Notes: generated by a model not told the origin, from the letters alone. A stretch of 64,000 nucleotides of DNA from Pohlia nutans (GCA_022496805.1 CM040093.1:14548213-14612212), one strand, 5' to 3'; shown: positions 33,701-45,268, numbered from the stretch's first letter. Numbers and translations: made by a program.

Positions 33701-34150
33701 TGATGAAACAGGATTTCGTGTGCTAACCCTAATCCGAGCATTTGAATTGCGGTAATCTATGCCATTATCTGCACCTGGTGAAGCTCTATTCTTAAATGCA
33801 TTCTCCCAATCTTCCCCGTCGTCTTCGTCGTCGTTGTCGTCCTGTGGAAATGTTCTTACGGTAGTGGTTTGGCGGTTCTGTAGAAAGCCACTGGACAAAT
33901 CATACGCAACAGTCTTCTTCTTATTCTGTGGCACCCCTGCATCGTCTCTCTGCCTGCGATTTTTCCATTCTGAGTCGTCGACTGCTCGTCCCGAGGAGAT
34001 GGAGCGGCGCCAGAGTCGGAAAGTAGAATGGGAATGTGGCTGCCAGCGCTTCGAGATTGGGAGGCGGAAGTATGAGGAGGAGAATTGACGATGCAACGAC
34101 TGAAGCCGGAACTGAAACGTGGGAGCGATGCCAACCAGCTTCATGGCCAT
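30721..34150 (-). CDS. CRS2-associated-factor-like protein with two CRM domains
   Basis: Five exons on the minus strand: 34150-32986, 32633-32506, 32362-32137, 31941-31814, 31530-30721; phases 1, 0, 1, 0 agree at every junction; 818 residues. The N-terminus ([20 protein letters not shown]...) is rich in Arg and Ser with almost no acidic residues, a transit peptide. The first CRM domain (about 365-480) has [32 protein letters not shown] and [12 protein letters not shown]; the second (about 484-569) has [17 protein letters not shown] and [18 protein letters not shown]. The C-terminal part is acidic, holds three EEAGVS-type repeats, and has [17 protein letters not shown] followed by NPDKVFEVV, like the CRS2-binding tail of plastid CAF1/CAF2. 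Such proteins work with CRS2 in splicing group II introns in chloroplasts. Plastid targeting is favoured by the tail. Confidence 0.92.
32765..32936. repeat. Family N dispersed repeat, copy 2
   Basis: GATTGGCCGTCACTTAGCAA, TTGATCTTTGAATGG, CAACCTCCCATTTTGAAACT and GCATAAGAAATTCAT match copy 1 at 8395-8660. In intron 1 of the CAF-like gene. Confidence 0.65.
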
Positions 34151-34749
34151 CGCTCCTTTACCCTAATAATTTGTTCTGCAACAAGTTACCAATGCTGCAC
34201 ACAAAATGGACCACAGAATGGCAGTGACATCTTCAAGGATCAATGTCTTGCCAAAGAATCCATATCAATATTCAAACCTGTTTGCGAACCACGACAAGTG
34301 CGAAAGATAACACTACGGTTGAGAATTGGACCAACTCCGGAGCTAGAAATAGCTTTGCAAAGCTTCGAAAAACCCTGCAAAAACCTGCTTCTGATGAGGA
34401 AGATGAGAGATAGAGGGTCAATGTCTTGCCAAAGAATCCATATCAATATTCAATCCTGTTTGCGAACCACAACAAGTGCGAAAGATAACACTGCGGTGCA
34501 GAATTGGACCAACTTCGAAGCTAGAAATAGCTTTGCAATGCTTCGATAAACCCTGCAAAAACCTGAGGAAGATGAGAGATGGAGGTGAGCCTCGGATGGG
34601 GTTGGATGAATAAAGAAATCTGTACAGATTTATCATCCATCCGAACTCCGTCAACTTCTTCACAATCCCTGAAACCCTAAATCCATAATCGTGAGGATTG
34701 TGTGTTTTGGGGGTTGAATTGAATAGGAGTTCGGAATGTGGTGAGAGCG
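34151..34749. promoter_or_regulatory. 600-bp shared upstream region of two divergent genes
   Basis: Separates the start codons of the CAF-like gene (-) and the F-box/JmjC gene (+). It must hold both promoters and leaders, and is largely filled by a two-copy tandem duplication. No TATA box stands out. Confidence 0.5.
34240..34590. repeat. Two-copy tandem duplication, 178-bp period
   Basis: TCAATGTCTTGCCAAAGAAT starts at 34240 and again at 34418. The copies run in parallel through TTGGACCAACT(C/T)CG and GCTAGAAATAGCTTTGCAA to GAGGAAGATGAGAGAT, with few changes and one short deletion in the second. Confidence 0.9.
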
Positions 34750-37700
34750 ATGACGAGAACCAAGGCTCGCTTCAAGCGCAAATCCAAGCAGCATGTGGAG
34801 GAACCTCGTACGTTTTGATTTCCGAATTGCTCTTTAGTTTTTTTTTTTGTTCAGATTCCTTCTATAGAGTTTGTGAAGAAGAGGAATTAGAAGTTCATGC
34901 ACGTACTTGTTGCACTGCGCTGTTGTGAATTTTGAATGCAATGGAGCTGAATCTCCCAGTACTATCAGCTCAGGGTTACCGGAAAACAGGATAGAACCGT
35001 TTCATTCCGTTCTCCGATTTCTAGTTCCGGAATAATTTGAATGTTTTTAACGCTTTTCAATATTTGTATCTGTACTAGAACAGAGTCAAAAGAACGCAGT
35101 TTAAGGCAATAAATCGCAATGAGGATTCCGTTTTCCGGTAACCTTGCATTAGCTATGCTAGTAAAGGACGTGCCCTTGGTTGCCATGATCTGCGGATTAT
35201 CTCCAGAGGAGAAGTTTAAATGGATTCAGATTGCGGCATTAGAGTTTAGGGTTTAGGGTTTCAAACGTTGGTGAGTAGACCTAGGACTTTCTCCTCCCAA
35301 GTAGCTCAAGTTTTGAACCGGTCATGACGGGTGTTTGTACTACAGCGCAAGAGAATCCATCTCTTGATCCAAGGTTAGCCCAGAGAAAGGCCGAAGAGAA
35401 AAAGAAGCTAAATAGACAGTTGGCAAAGCAGAGTGAGGCAGAAGTGGCTGTGGAGTTGAAGCGAGTTCCGGGTAATGTTGATGGTGCGTGTTTTTCCAAC
35501 TTTAACCTTTTGTCGAAATAAATTCCAATGAACACTAAATGTTGATGCTACTCCAATGTTCGTAGTTTTAGGGTTTAGGGTTTAGGATACAGCAGGCTTT
35601 GTGTAATAAGCTATTCTCACGCTGTATTTTGGGCTCACAGGCAAGGAGGTGAATGGTCCAGAGGTCGAAGGTAAACGCAAGCGGAGGAGAAAAGCAAAAT
35701 CTAAGAAAAGGTCTTTACTCAATGGACAACATGCTGAAGAAGAGTTAGAATCACCTAATTGTAGAGATGATGATGAAGAAGAAGAAGAAGAAGGCGAGGA
35801 AAAGCAGTATGGTCTACAAAGGGGATCGCATAGCTACGGCATTCAACCGTTAGGAAACCTTCTACTAAGCACCTCGGGTTGTAATGTGAGAGATGTAGGT
35901 CTTGGAACATTGCAAGTGCTGGGCGACGAAACCGTCTACGATATTCTGAGCAACTTGGATGGGCGTGATTTAGCACGTCTGGCTCTTGTAAGCAAAGCTT
36001 TTTATGTGTTCGCACACCAGGATTCATTATGGCGAAACTTGGTCCTAGATAATTATCAGGGAGAATTAGCATTTCAAGGTTGTTGGAAGACAACATATGT
36101 GGCGTCCCTTGTGCCAAACTACAGCCTGGGTTCTCCTCACCGCCCTTTGAAGGTACGTAGCGACCTTCAATTTTCCATTGCACAATTTGTTCTCTTAACC
36201 CTTACAAGGGCCAAGGATTCACAGTTTTAAAACGACAAGTTCAATTGATCATATTGTGAAAAATCAATAATTCAGATGGGACTAAATTTTATATCGCTAG
36301 AACTAGTGAAGATCATTGCATGTGTTGGTCAAAAAACAAATAAATTCGAACATTCAAGAGGAAAAGTCCAAATAGGACCTACTCAAAACTGTTAAAAAGA
36401 ACATGGTTCACGACCATTCTGGTCACCGTGGACGCTTAGGAGTTAAACATATCTCTCTCTCACTTGCAAGCAGAGGCTTAATTATTTATGGAAATTATGT
36501 TGGAAGTCTTGTCTTTGCTCACCGTAAGATTGGTATTGTTGAACAGGTGAAGGATTTCTATTCGGACTACCTTTTCCAAAGCTGGCTGTGTGCAAGCCTG
36601 GAGATCAAATCGGAGTGGTTAAGCACTGACAACATAGAGAGGCGGGAAAATCTGTCCGTGGAAGAATTTATCAGGGACTTTGAGGAGCCGAACAAGCCTG
36701 TTCTCCTGTGTGGTGCATTGGAGTCCTGGCCAGCGTTAAAAAAGTGGGACCGTGAGTATCTTTTAAAGCACGCTGGAGATGTGGATTTTGCTGCTGGTCC
36801 TATCCACCTCACACTGAGTGATTACTACAAGTACGCAGACGTGGTGCAGGAGGAACGTCCTCTATACATTTTTGACTCCAAATTTGCAGACAAAGCTCCG
36901 CAGCTAGCTGCAGACTATCAAGTGCCCATTTACTTCAGAGAGGATCTTTTTTCCATTCTTGGTGAGGAGAGGCCGGACTATCGGTGGCTGATTGCAGGTC
37001 AGTGAAAATGTTTTGTGCGAATTTTAGCCAAGTGGCTACAAAAAAAATTATGCTAATTTTTACTCATTTTGACGGAATTAGCCACTACCTTTTAGCCAAA
37101 GGGCTTCTCCCAATATGGTGAAATTAGCCAATTTTATACTATATATACTATATGTGTATTAAGGAATGTATAATATTTCGCCAAAATTGTCTATCAAATC
37201 TTCATATTTATGTTGATTTTGCTAAAGAGGCTGAAATTCCTCACCTTTACTGTTGCAGGTCCTGCCCGGTCCGGCTCCTCCTTCCACATTGACCCCAACA
37301 GCACTTCGGCATGGAATGCTGTTGTGAGAGGTGCCAAGAAGTGGGTCATGTACCCGCCTGAGGTTGTTCCCCCCGGTGTGTTCCCAAGTCCCGATGGGGC
37401 TGACGTGGCCACCTCCGTGTCCATCACCGAGTGGTTCATGAATTTCTTTGCAGAGACCAAGCAGCGGGGCCACAGGCCTGTTGAGTGTATATGCCGAGCC
37501 GGGGAGGTCGTGTTTGTGCCGCGGGGATGGTGGCACGTTGTGATCAATCTGGAGGAATCCATTGCTATCACGCAGAATTTTGTAAGCAGGTAACTATAAA
37601 GTCAGTGTTAATCAAACTTAATTAATTGCATCTTCCTTTGCCTGCATGTGTAGGTACTAGAGGATATTAGCCCTTTCTGTCACTAAACCCCTAAAGGACC

Positions 37701-38908
37701 AAGGATTCAGGGTTTTAAAATGACAAATTAATCGATCATATTGTGAAAAAGATAATTCAGACGGCACCAAAATTTACATCACTAGAACTAGTGAAGGTCA
37801 TTGCATGTGTTGGTCAAATAACATATAAATTTGAACAAGAGGAAGTTCAAGTAGGACCTACTCAAAGCTGTTAAGGAGCCTGATTTGAGCTTCTTGGTCC
37901 TTTAGGGGTTAAGGACCAAGAAGTTCGAAATCAGATCTCATCTTTTTTTTAGCATTTTTGAGTGGACTTCAAATTAATTTGTTTCTTGACCAACACAAAC
38001 AACGTTTTTCGCTGATTCCAGTGGTATAAAATTTGGTCCCATCTAAGTTATATTTTTCACAGTATTGTTGATTGAATTTGTCATTTTAAAATCATGAATC
38101 CTTGGTCCTTTAGGGATTACCGGTAAGCATTCTAACCAATATGTAGGAGTGTGCTTTCATTGGAAGATCTCACTGGAGAGATCACTCAAGAGTCAAACTC
38201 TCTTGAGATCACATTTTTATGAATTTTCTTGTGCAATTAATCAAAGTAGGAGGTTGTCGACCACTATTCAAGCAGATTTATATTAGACCTCTAAGACGAG
38301 TTAGAGTTCTCCATTGTTGCTCTCGTGTTGGTTTCAGCTAGTGTTGTACTGGTAATACATGAATGAATTAGAGTCATTATGAGAAATAGTGGACCTCAAA
38401 TGGGTATTTAGAATGAACCACTGTTCAAGGTTTCGCTGTAGAAAGATGCCATACCAGTCCTACACTGGTTTCAGCTTCATATGCGCTTATTTTTTATGGC
38501 ATGTCTTTCAATCAACTGTAGGTCATTTTTCTGGGCGTTTATAACGTGTTCCTTTCAGTCTTGTGCCCTTCTTCTTAACTATCAATCTGCTGAAATGTCA
38601 TTGGGATGTGTAACCCCGGCCACTGTTCGATTACTGACCTGATCACGTGGTCGTGTCACAGAAGCAACATTTTAAATGTTTTAGAGTTCCTGAGCAGGCC
38701 AAATTCCCAGCATTTGGTATCAGGAACGAAAGACCGTGTCAACCTGTACGAGAAGTTCCGATCTAGATATGAGGCCCTGTACCCTGGGTCAATCGAGGCT
38801 ATCAAGCAAAAAACAGAACAACGAGAGGCCGCCCTCCTGAAGACCAAGACTTCAATATGGGACAATACTGCTGATGTCATGACTGGAGGGTTTAAATTTG
38901 GCTTCTAA
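34750..38908 (+). CDS. F-box plus JmjC-domain 2-oxoglutarate/Fe(II) hydroxylase (JMJD6-like)
   Basis: Six exons: 34750-34807, 35346-35471, 35641-36152, 36547-36997, 37259-37589, 38662-38908; phases 1, 1, 0, 1, 2 agree; 574 residues. The first 110 residues are basic and then acidic (MTRTKARFKRKSKQ..., a run of Asp/Glu after residue 103). An F-box follows at about 150-195 (DETVYDILSNLDGRDLARLA). The JmjC fold has its iron ligands at His392 and Asp394 (SFHIDPN) and His475 (PRGWWHVVIN); Lys409 or 410 probably binds 2-oxoglutarate. NSTSAWNAVVRGAKKW and AITQNFVS are close to JMJD6, and the F-box plus JmjC layout resembles Arabidopsis JMJ21 (At1g78280). Likely oxidises Lys or Arg of a protein delivered through an SCF complex; the substrate is unknown. 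Introns 3 and 5 carry family A elements. Confidence 0.92.
35245..35258. repeat. Telomere-type TTTAGGG doublet
   Basis: Two tandem TTTAGGG units in intron 1 of the F-box/JmjC gene. Plant telomere-type motifs near 5' ends (telo-boxes) occur in many growth-related genes; a role here is inference. Confidence 0.5.
35567..35587. repeat. Second telomere-type run
   Basis: Two TTTAGGG units and a TTTAGGA, in intron 2 of the same gene, about 320 bases after the first doublet. Confidence 0.5.
36195..36446 (+). mobile_element. Family A TTAA element, copy 6
   Basis: TTAA 36195-36198 and 36443-36446. Left end CCCTTACAAGGGCCAAGG; the right end has diverged to GGACGCTTAGGAG. In intron 3 of the F-box/JmjC gene. 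Confidence 0.85.
37684..38119. mobile_element. Two family A elements head to head (copies 7 and 8)
   Basis: Copy 7 runs from about 37688 to 37908 and ends CTTGGTCCTTTAGGGG. TTAA 37909-37912 is shared, and copy 8 starts at once as GGACCAAGAAG, its CCCCTAAA lost, and ends at about 38115 in GGTCCTTTAGGGA. Together they make an imperfect palindrome of about 430 bp in intron 5 of the F-box/JmjC gene. Confidence 0.88.
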
Positions 38909-39327
38909 GTTCACCATTCAAGCCTTCCACTTAGTTTCTGGAATTATTGCTGGTTACTTTCTGAACCTGTCTCTTATTGGAGCTGGGCACTGACTGACAC
39001 GCAGCGAGGATAATTCTGGAATCTGGAGGCAGAATTTATGGCATTTAGTGTGAGCGAGAGCTGAAATTAAACTGCATTTTGTGTCAGTGGTCTGAATGTA
39101 TTGAGAAGCATTCTGGACTATTTATTTCTGACTAATCTAACTATCTAAGTTCGAGACTGGTAGGTAACCTATTCTGCCTACCTCAATCAATTTATCACTT
39201 CTAATTGTTGTGGAATCTTCCCACTCTTTGCTTGACAGGGAAATGATGCCGTGTGCTCGGCAGAGTAAACCATTATATGCCTTTATTAGGAAGGTCAGTG
39301 CTTTCGTCGATTCTCTTATTATATTAC
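38909..39327. other. 3' UTR and spacer
   Basis: Follows the stop codon of the F-box/JmjC gene. No further gene seen. Confidence 0.5.
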
Positions 39328-39607
39328 TACCGTACCAGGAAGGCAGGGTCGGCAGAAAATAACTCCCCAAAAAAATGCCAAAAAGAAATAAAAAATTATC
39401 AAGTATTTTGTCGAAATCAACAAAAATGAAGTCAACAAAAATCGTAGACAAAAAACAAAAGAAAACATTTAGCCGTTAGTAAAATTCAATGTTAGTTATT
39501 AATAGCCGAATTTTTAATAATTTTTTTTGAAAGTGCCGACCTCCACTTTTTGAACTTTTATTAATTATTCGACACAAAAGTGCCGACCCTGCCTTCCTGG
39601 TACGGTA
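39328..39607. mobile_element. TA-flanked element with perfect 25-bp ends (family R)
   Basis: TA at 39328-39329 and 39606-39607 flank 276 bp. Bases 39330-39354 (CCGTACCAGGAAGGCAGGGT...) and 39581-39605 are perfect inverted copies. TA duplication and size fit a Tc1/mariner-type miniature element. The AT-rich interior has no frame. Perfect ends suggest recent activity. Confidence 0.9.
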
Positions 39608-39658
39608 TTCGTTGGGAACCCGCCCAAGTTTTGGATTGTACCTTGTGGGCATGCCCCG

Positions 39659-39927
39659 TCTCTAAATCCCCCGGTGGTCTTGAATGCGGGCACTATTCAT
39701 CCACCCCTCCTCTTTTCTGGAATTTCCATTTTGGGCACCTTTGGTGTTTTTTTTGGCAAATTTTTTGGGTAATTTGGGACCGGAGACCCCAAATTACCTT
39801 AGGGGGACCTACTTGGGATTAAAAAACCATTGGAGGAGGGGGTTGTTTTTTAAGGTGGGCCCTGAACCGGACAAAAATAGGGGGCACTTTTGTCCCCATT
39901 CATTCAAGACCACCGAGGGTTCTAGAG
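39659..39927. mobile_element. Foldback element with inner hairpin
   Basis: Outer arms of about 33 bp: CCCCGGTGGTCTTGAATG at about 39669-39686 and its inverse CATTCAAGACCACCGAGGG near 39901-39919. A 12-bp perfect inner hairpin, GGGTAATTTGGG / CCCCAAATTACC (39767-39778, 39787-39798), lies between. Richer in G than its surroundings. Confidence 0.75.
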
Positions 39928-40367
39928 AAATCCGTGAGCATGCATGCACTCAGAGATATTGTTTTCAATCTTAGGTCACTACTTGTGGCGTTTAATCGTT
40001 AAGAGCATAGCCAGCAGTTGCTCATTGTGCACCAAGTTCACATGCAAGATGGTGTGTGAGAAAAGAAAACTTCCCTAGCAACAACTACTGAGCTTGCTTG
40101 GAATAGAGTGCATCAACCAATTACATACTTCTACTACGTTTGTTACTACATTGGACAATCATAATGGTGGAGAATAAATTCACTAAAATTAATTTCGCAA
40201 AGTGTGAGCATGGTCTTGTCAGAGAATAGGATAAAGTGCTTGATGTGAGAACCACCCCTTGCTATATTGACAATATTTGGTGTGTAAATATCAAACTCCA
40301 CACCACAAGAGGTACTTTATCATCCAGAAATAAAGTTGGTGAGTGGTAAATGACTATTGCAGATCAT
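39928..40367. other. Gene-free stretch
   Basis: No gene or clear repeat recognised. Confidence 0.45.
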
Positions 40368-41150
40368 GTTATTAGTGCCTAGCTGACCACGTTTTGATCA
40401 CTGGAGTGTCGGAAATGCAAATAACAAAAAATCCGTGAAGAATGCGATTTTGAATTGTGAAGTTCAAACTTGGAGATTTATAATACACATCTCCTAAAAA
40501 ACGAAAATTTCAATTTGGAGTTGTGCAACTATCAAAATACCTATGTTCAAAACACCAAAATATTGCAAATACTTACAAATATAGTACATATACTATGCTA
40601 TATTTCTAGTGTTTGGAAGTTTGTTATGTTGTGTTTTTTTTTTGGATTGTGTTCTCTTGTTCATGTTCAATAGTGTATGTATTCTGATCTTGATTAATGT
40701 ACCAACTTCTTTCAATTTTTAACGTATAAATTTTTATCCTAAACTGTATACGGATAAGTCACTCTCATTTATAAAATTCACAATAATTATGTGTGAGTCA
40801 GTTCTTGATATAAAAGATTGCACTGGAGAGGTGGACATAGGGCATTGTTGAACCGCATCACTTTCATTTAAAAAAAATTAATCCAAATTCTATTTAACTT
40901 TGAAATCACTCACCCTCCAAAATCTCATTTTTGAATGTGCATTATACAGTTCAAAGACATACTATAATCTTGCAATTCTACCATTGGATGATTCTCTAAT
41001 TTTGGCAAATTGTCTCCACTCCAGTTGAGAATACAATTGTACAATTACTTTTTAATTTAATCCATTCCATTTTGATAGTATCAATCACACTGGAAAAACT
41101 ATTGAAATCTAGTGCACGCAGCTACAGTACCCTAGGCACTAAAGGGTTAT
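40368..41150 (+). mobile_element. Family C TTAA element, copy 3 (diverged)
   Basis: Left end reduced to TTAGTGCCTAGCTGACCACG; right end CCTAGGCACTAAAGGG then TTAT (a changed TTAA). The internal frame at 40470-40673 begins like that of copies 2 and 4 and is then shifted. Confidence 0.85.
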
Positions 41151-41153
41151 GGG

Positions 41154-41741
41154 TTAACTCCTAAATGCCTACAGCCTTCTCCAGATTGGGTAGTTTTGTA
41201 AAGATGCATTATGAAATGCAACTAAGAGGGATATTTTGAACTTGATGTATGAATAAAAGTTGTACATTATGAATTTTAGATTCTATCCATGCGGTTAGAT
41301 CTATGATTGCTATCACCAATATTTTGTATAAATTTTGAAACATAAAATTCAAAATCATTTTGTAATTCGATTACGAACAAGATATTGACAATTTGTAGAT
41401 GAAATTTGCTATGATGAGTTGAAATGTAATACTCTAAGTGTTGTGATTTTTGGAGATTTTTTGGTTGCTTAATTCTATGAGTTGACTTTTTCAAGAGCAC
41501 TTTTGAACTATTTTTAACTAAGATTTTAGAAATTTTTGGTGAATCAATGCAACATGAAATGAGGCATAAAAATTTCACAAATCATCCCCTTTCTAATAGG
41601 ATCACACATGCATAAAGCTAACTTCCCATAAAATCTATAGTAAAAAATCCACAGTACAAAAAGTGCATGAAAAATGAGAAAAATTGGATGAAATCTATAC
41701 ATCGTCCAAAAAATGAACGCATGCGCAATTAGGGTGGTTAA
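41154..41741 (+). mobile_element. Family B TTAA element, copy 3
   Basis: TTAA 41154-41157 then CTCCTAAATGCCTACAGCC, three bases after the end of family C copy 3. The right end is diverged (CGTCCAAAAAATGAACGC), with TTAA at 41738-41741. Confidence 0.85.
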
Positions 41742-41882
41742 CACAGTGCGCCCTTTGCCATACTCAAAAAGGCCCCAAAAATCACAATTCTTTTTGTATT
41801 TGATTCTAAAGATTATTCTCCACCATTATGATTGTCCACCATTTAATCTCTTAACCCCTAAATCACCAATCTATTTAATCTC

Positions 41883-42434
41883 TTAACCCCAAAAAGCTCA
41901 AACAATCATTTTTTGGTCGTTGCCCGAATCTAACGGGCTGCTCGAAACAAAAAAATACATGTTTTTGAAAAAATTTAAAAAATTTAAAATACAACATCAC
42001 GTCTACTTTCCAATGCAATTTGAGTTATGTCAATCCCCGGTTAAATTCCACTCGGGAGAATGTTTCAAAGTGAATCACCCCAACATTGTTTTAGTGTTAT
42101 AAAATTTGCTATTTGGAGAAAGTAATGACGTTCCCTTCATCATTTTTTTTGCTTTTTTGAAGTTTACTATAGATAAACCTGCTTTAACCAATCAAGCTAA
42201 ATTTTAAACTCTAAAAATGAAAATTATAATTTATACAAATTTTAAAAGGTCAATGCTTTTAAATTCATTATAAAAAAATCTAAAGTTATTTTTGGAAATT
42301 TGACTATACGGAAAATTTATGGAGATGATGCCCTACACTTTGTCTATTGAACCAAAATTCATCAAACATATGGAAGGCACATATTATAACACATCTATGT
42401 TTTGTCAAATACCCTTCAGGCTTTTAGGGGTTAA
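41883..42434 (+). mobile_element. Family E TTAA element, copy 2 (544 bp)
   Basis: TTAA 41883-41886 and 42431-42434 enclose 544 bp, the same length as copy 1. Left end CCCCAAAAAGCTC, right end GGCTTTTAGGGG. The 18 bases ATTTAATCTCTTAACCCC occur twice at the left border, 32 bp apart. Confidence 0.9.
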
Positions 42435-43232
42435 CACATCATAAGTTAACCATTGATTGCTTTTTTCCCATAATTAAACACTTGAACAATGACTTCAAAT
42501 CTTCAACCCCATACATCCAAAACTAGGCTCAAGAAAAAAAGCAAACACCATCAATTGCACCATATACCTTTTCAAGTACCCTCAGGGAAGTCACTTAGTG
42601 TAAATTTTGGGTACATATGAGTGAACAAAGGGTATTTAATGAGAGGCTATGAAATAATTGGAATATTCTACTATTTATAGTATATTTAGGATATATTCCA
42701 CATATATTCTAGGAATATTTCCAAATTGGTTTTAAAACACCCTACATTACTTCTATAAATTTATAATTTTTATCTCAAATGAATAAAAGACACCCTATAT
42801 TTGTTCTCTCATAGGAGCCAAAAAAGTTATCTTGAGAGAAAAATAAATTATCATTATGCACAATAGAGGTAATTTGTACTCTGTTCAAGAATGTTATGTT
42901 TGTGATCTGATTTACTGGAAGCAACTGAAGGCATGAAGAGTGTTGCTTCACAAATCTGACCCGGCAAATAGGTGGCGTAGATGGCGTGGAATACAAGCTC
43001 AGTTGCAAAGACATGTCCTGGTCCTTGTACCAGATACCATGGTTCACACATTTTATACCAAGAGAAAGCATTTCCGTATGAAACCAAACACGAAAGAAAT
43101 GGGTGTACTGTACATAACCGTTGTCCAGATCACTGGGCCTTTTGAATAAAGGAGCTCAAGGTTTGACATTGAAACTGTACCAGTTTCTTCAATTCGTTGT
43201 GACCCAGAGTTACACACAAAAGCGACCACCGT
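42435..43232. other. Gene-free stretch
   Basis: AT-rich, with a cluster of TATATTT(C/A)GGAATAT-like words at 42655-42725. No gene. Confidence 0.45.
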
Positions 43233-43672
43233 CACTACAAGGAGAAGGCGTCGCTTTTCACTCGGTAGCACAAGGAACCCTCACAGTTTGACACTGGAGC
43301 CAAACTTGGGTTTGGGGGTAAAAATGAGGGATTTTTACCCCATAGCAGTTTTTTTTGCTCCCACGCCCGTCAATAGCACCAGTGGTTTTACCCCGGTAAA
43401 GGTTCCAAAAAGGGAGTCAAAGTTTGATCCCAACTCCCAAATCTGTACTTTCTGTCACAGTGCTAAATGGGGTAAAAAATGAGGCCAAACTATGCACTTT
43501 TTACCCCGGCAAAAACGTCTAGGACTCCTGTGTAGGTGAATCAAACGGCGCCACTGCGCACTCAATTCCCAGACGCTCAAGACGTGGTGAGTGCGATTCG
43601 TCACGTAGGACAAGTGTGTACAGTGAACTCTGACACTGTTCTAAGTGAGAAGCAACGCCTTTGCTAGTAGTG
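43233..43672. mobile_element. Family J element, copy 2, with internal insertion
   Basis: Ends CACTACAAGGAGAAGGCGTC and an inverse ending GCTAGTAGTG. GTGAGTGCGATTCGTCACGT matches copy 1 at 2214-2395 in reverse. About 250 bp more than copy 1, much of it a segment with repeated TTTTTACCCC and GGGGTAAAAA words, probably another insertion. Confidence 0.65.
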
Positions 43673-43737
43673 CATTTTGAAGTTAGAGCTTGAGCTCATG
43701 TATTCAAAGCCCCAATCTTGATCGCTATCTTTTATGT

Positions 43738-43979
43738 TTAACCCCCAAGGGACCACAAAATCATGGTTTTAAAAATGACAAATTCAATTGATCATATTGT
43801 GCAAAATCAATAATTCAGATGAGACCAAATTTTATATCATGGGAATCATCAAAGAGCATAGCATTCGTTAATCAAAACATGAATAAATTTGAACCACATG
43901 AACTCCACTTAGAATCTACTCAAAAATGTAAAATACAACATGAAACCCAATTTGGGCTTCTTGGTTCTTTAGGGGTTAC
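43738..43979 (+). mobile_element. Family A TTAA element, copy 9
   Basis: TTAA 43738-43741, left end CCCCCAAGGGACC; right end CTTGGTTCTTTAGGGG with TTAC in place of TTAA. Confidence 0.87.
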
Positions 43980-44275
43980 TTCAAAGTTCCTGTAAGGTTA
44001 CGAAACCAATTCTTATCAGCGCCCAAATATGATGCAGGCAATTAGCCAGTTCTTCCAATTTCACTACAAGTCACCAAATATTTATAATGCTAGAGGCCCA
44101 TTCCAGACTATGCTAGCAGCAGTCCAAGATTTGTTCGCTGAGCACTATCATTGCTTGAAACCTTGGTCCTGCCCACTTGGAGGAGAAAAATTTGACCCCT
44201 CCCTGGTACATGGGGTCAAATCTCAGTCATTGGCCGAAACAATGCATGGAGGAAAAAGCTGCAGCCAAAAACCGT

Positions 44276-45268
44276 CATTAGAGAAAGTCTGAGCCCTCTC
44301 CAAGGCCCCTAAAATGTTACCACTGAAGTTGAATATTGAGGTCTGGGGAGCGTAGGCGGTGTACAATTTTTTTGATAGATTTGGGTGTCATCTTGTTTGA
44401 CAAAGCTCTGGACAAGAGCTGGCCAATTAAAGAAGCCATGCCTCCCAAGTACATCCAACCGTATAGGTAACTGTATAGAAAAATTAATTTGTGAGACTCC
44501 TTTACAGTACCCCTTCCTTTGAGGGCCCAAACCAAAATCTGGCTTGTGAATGCAACTCACTGTTCAATTCCAACTACTACATAGACGATTTTCATCCAAC
44601 TATTTTCATGAAGGATTTTTGTTGGTCATGCCACCTCTTCAAGTTAAATCCAAATCATTCAAACTATTTTTGGATTTTATATGGGGTCCCAACTACAAAA
44701 AGAGTCATAAAAATGGTTCATTGTGTAGTGCATTTTGGATTTTTCTGTTCTTTCTACTTAAACTAAATTTACGCTATGAAAATGAGTTCTATTGCATTTG
44801 AGCGTACCTAACAAAATGAAGCTTACCAAGTCTAGTTTCTACTCCACCTTGAATTTTTAGAAAAATTTAAAAATTGAGTGTTTTATTGGAGTTACAAGTT
44901 TGATATGTAGTACCGTGGTGTATGAAAAAATATTTTAATTTAGATACATGGATGATTTTCATTCACTGTAATGTTCTTCATTGTGATTTACACCTTTGGT
45001 AAAAAAATCAAAATTTTTGAGTACATTTTGTAATTGATATGAATTTTCTTTCAAATCACTTCAAAAAATCATAGTACTTTCAAATTTTCACCAATTTTTT
45101 TGAAAAATTCATGATTTGTAGTAAACACATGGCTTCATCTACTAAAAATATAAAACAGAATTCTTATGTTATTTACAGTGGTAAAATTGAGTATGACAGG
45201 TACAACATGATTCCATGGTCATAGGCCCAGGCATTTAGGGGTTAAGAGGGTTCAGACTTTCTGTAATG
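44276..45268. mobile_element. Family K element, copy 2, split by a TTAA element
   Basis: Ends CATTAGAGAAAGTCTGAGCC and GGTTCAGACTTTCTGTAATG match copy 1 at 47521-47774. From about 44527 to 45241 a second element is nested: its right end reads GGCCCAGGCATTTAGGGG followed by TTAA 45242-45245; its left end is badly decayed. Confidence 0.7.

Noticed and set aside
39580..39974. Frames of 80 and 96 codons over G-rich sequence
   Set aside because: They cover the TA-flanked and foldback elements; the Trp/Gly-rich translation comes from base composition.
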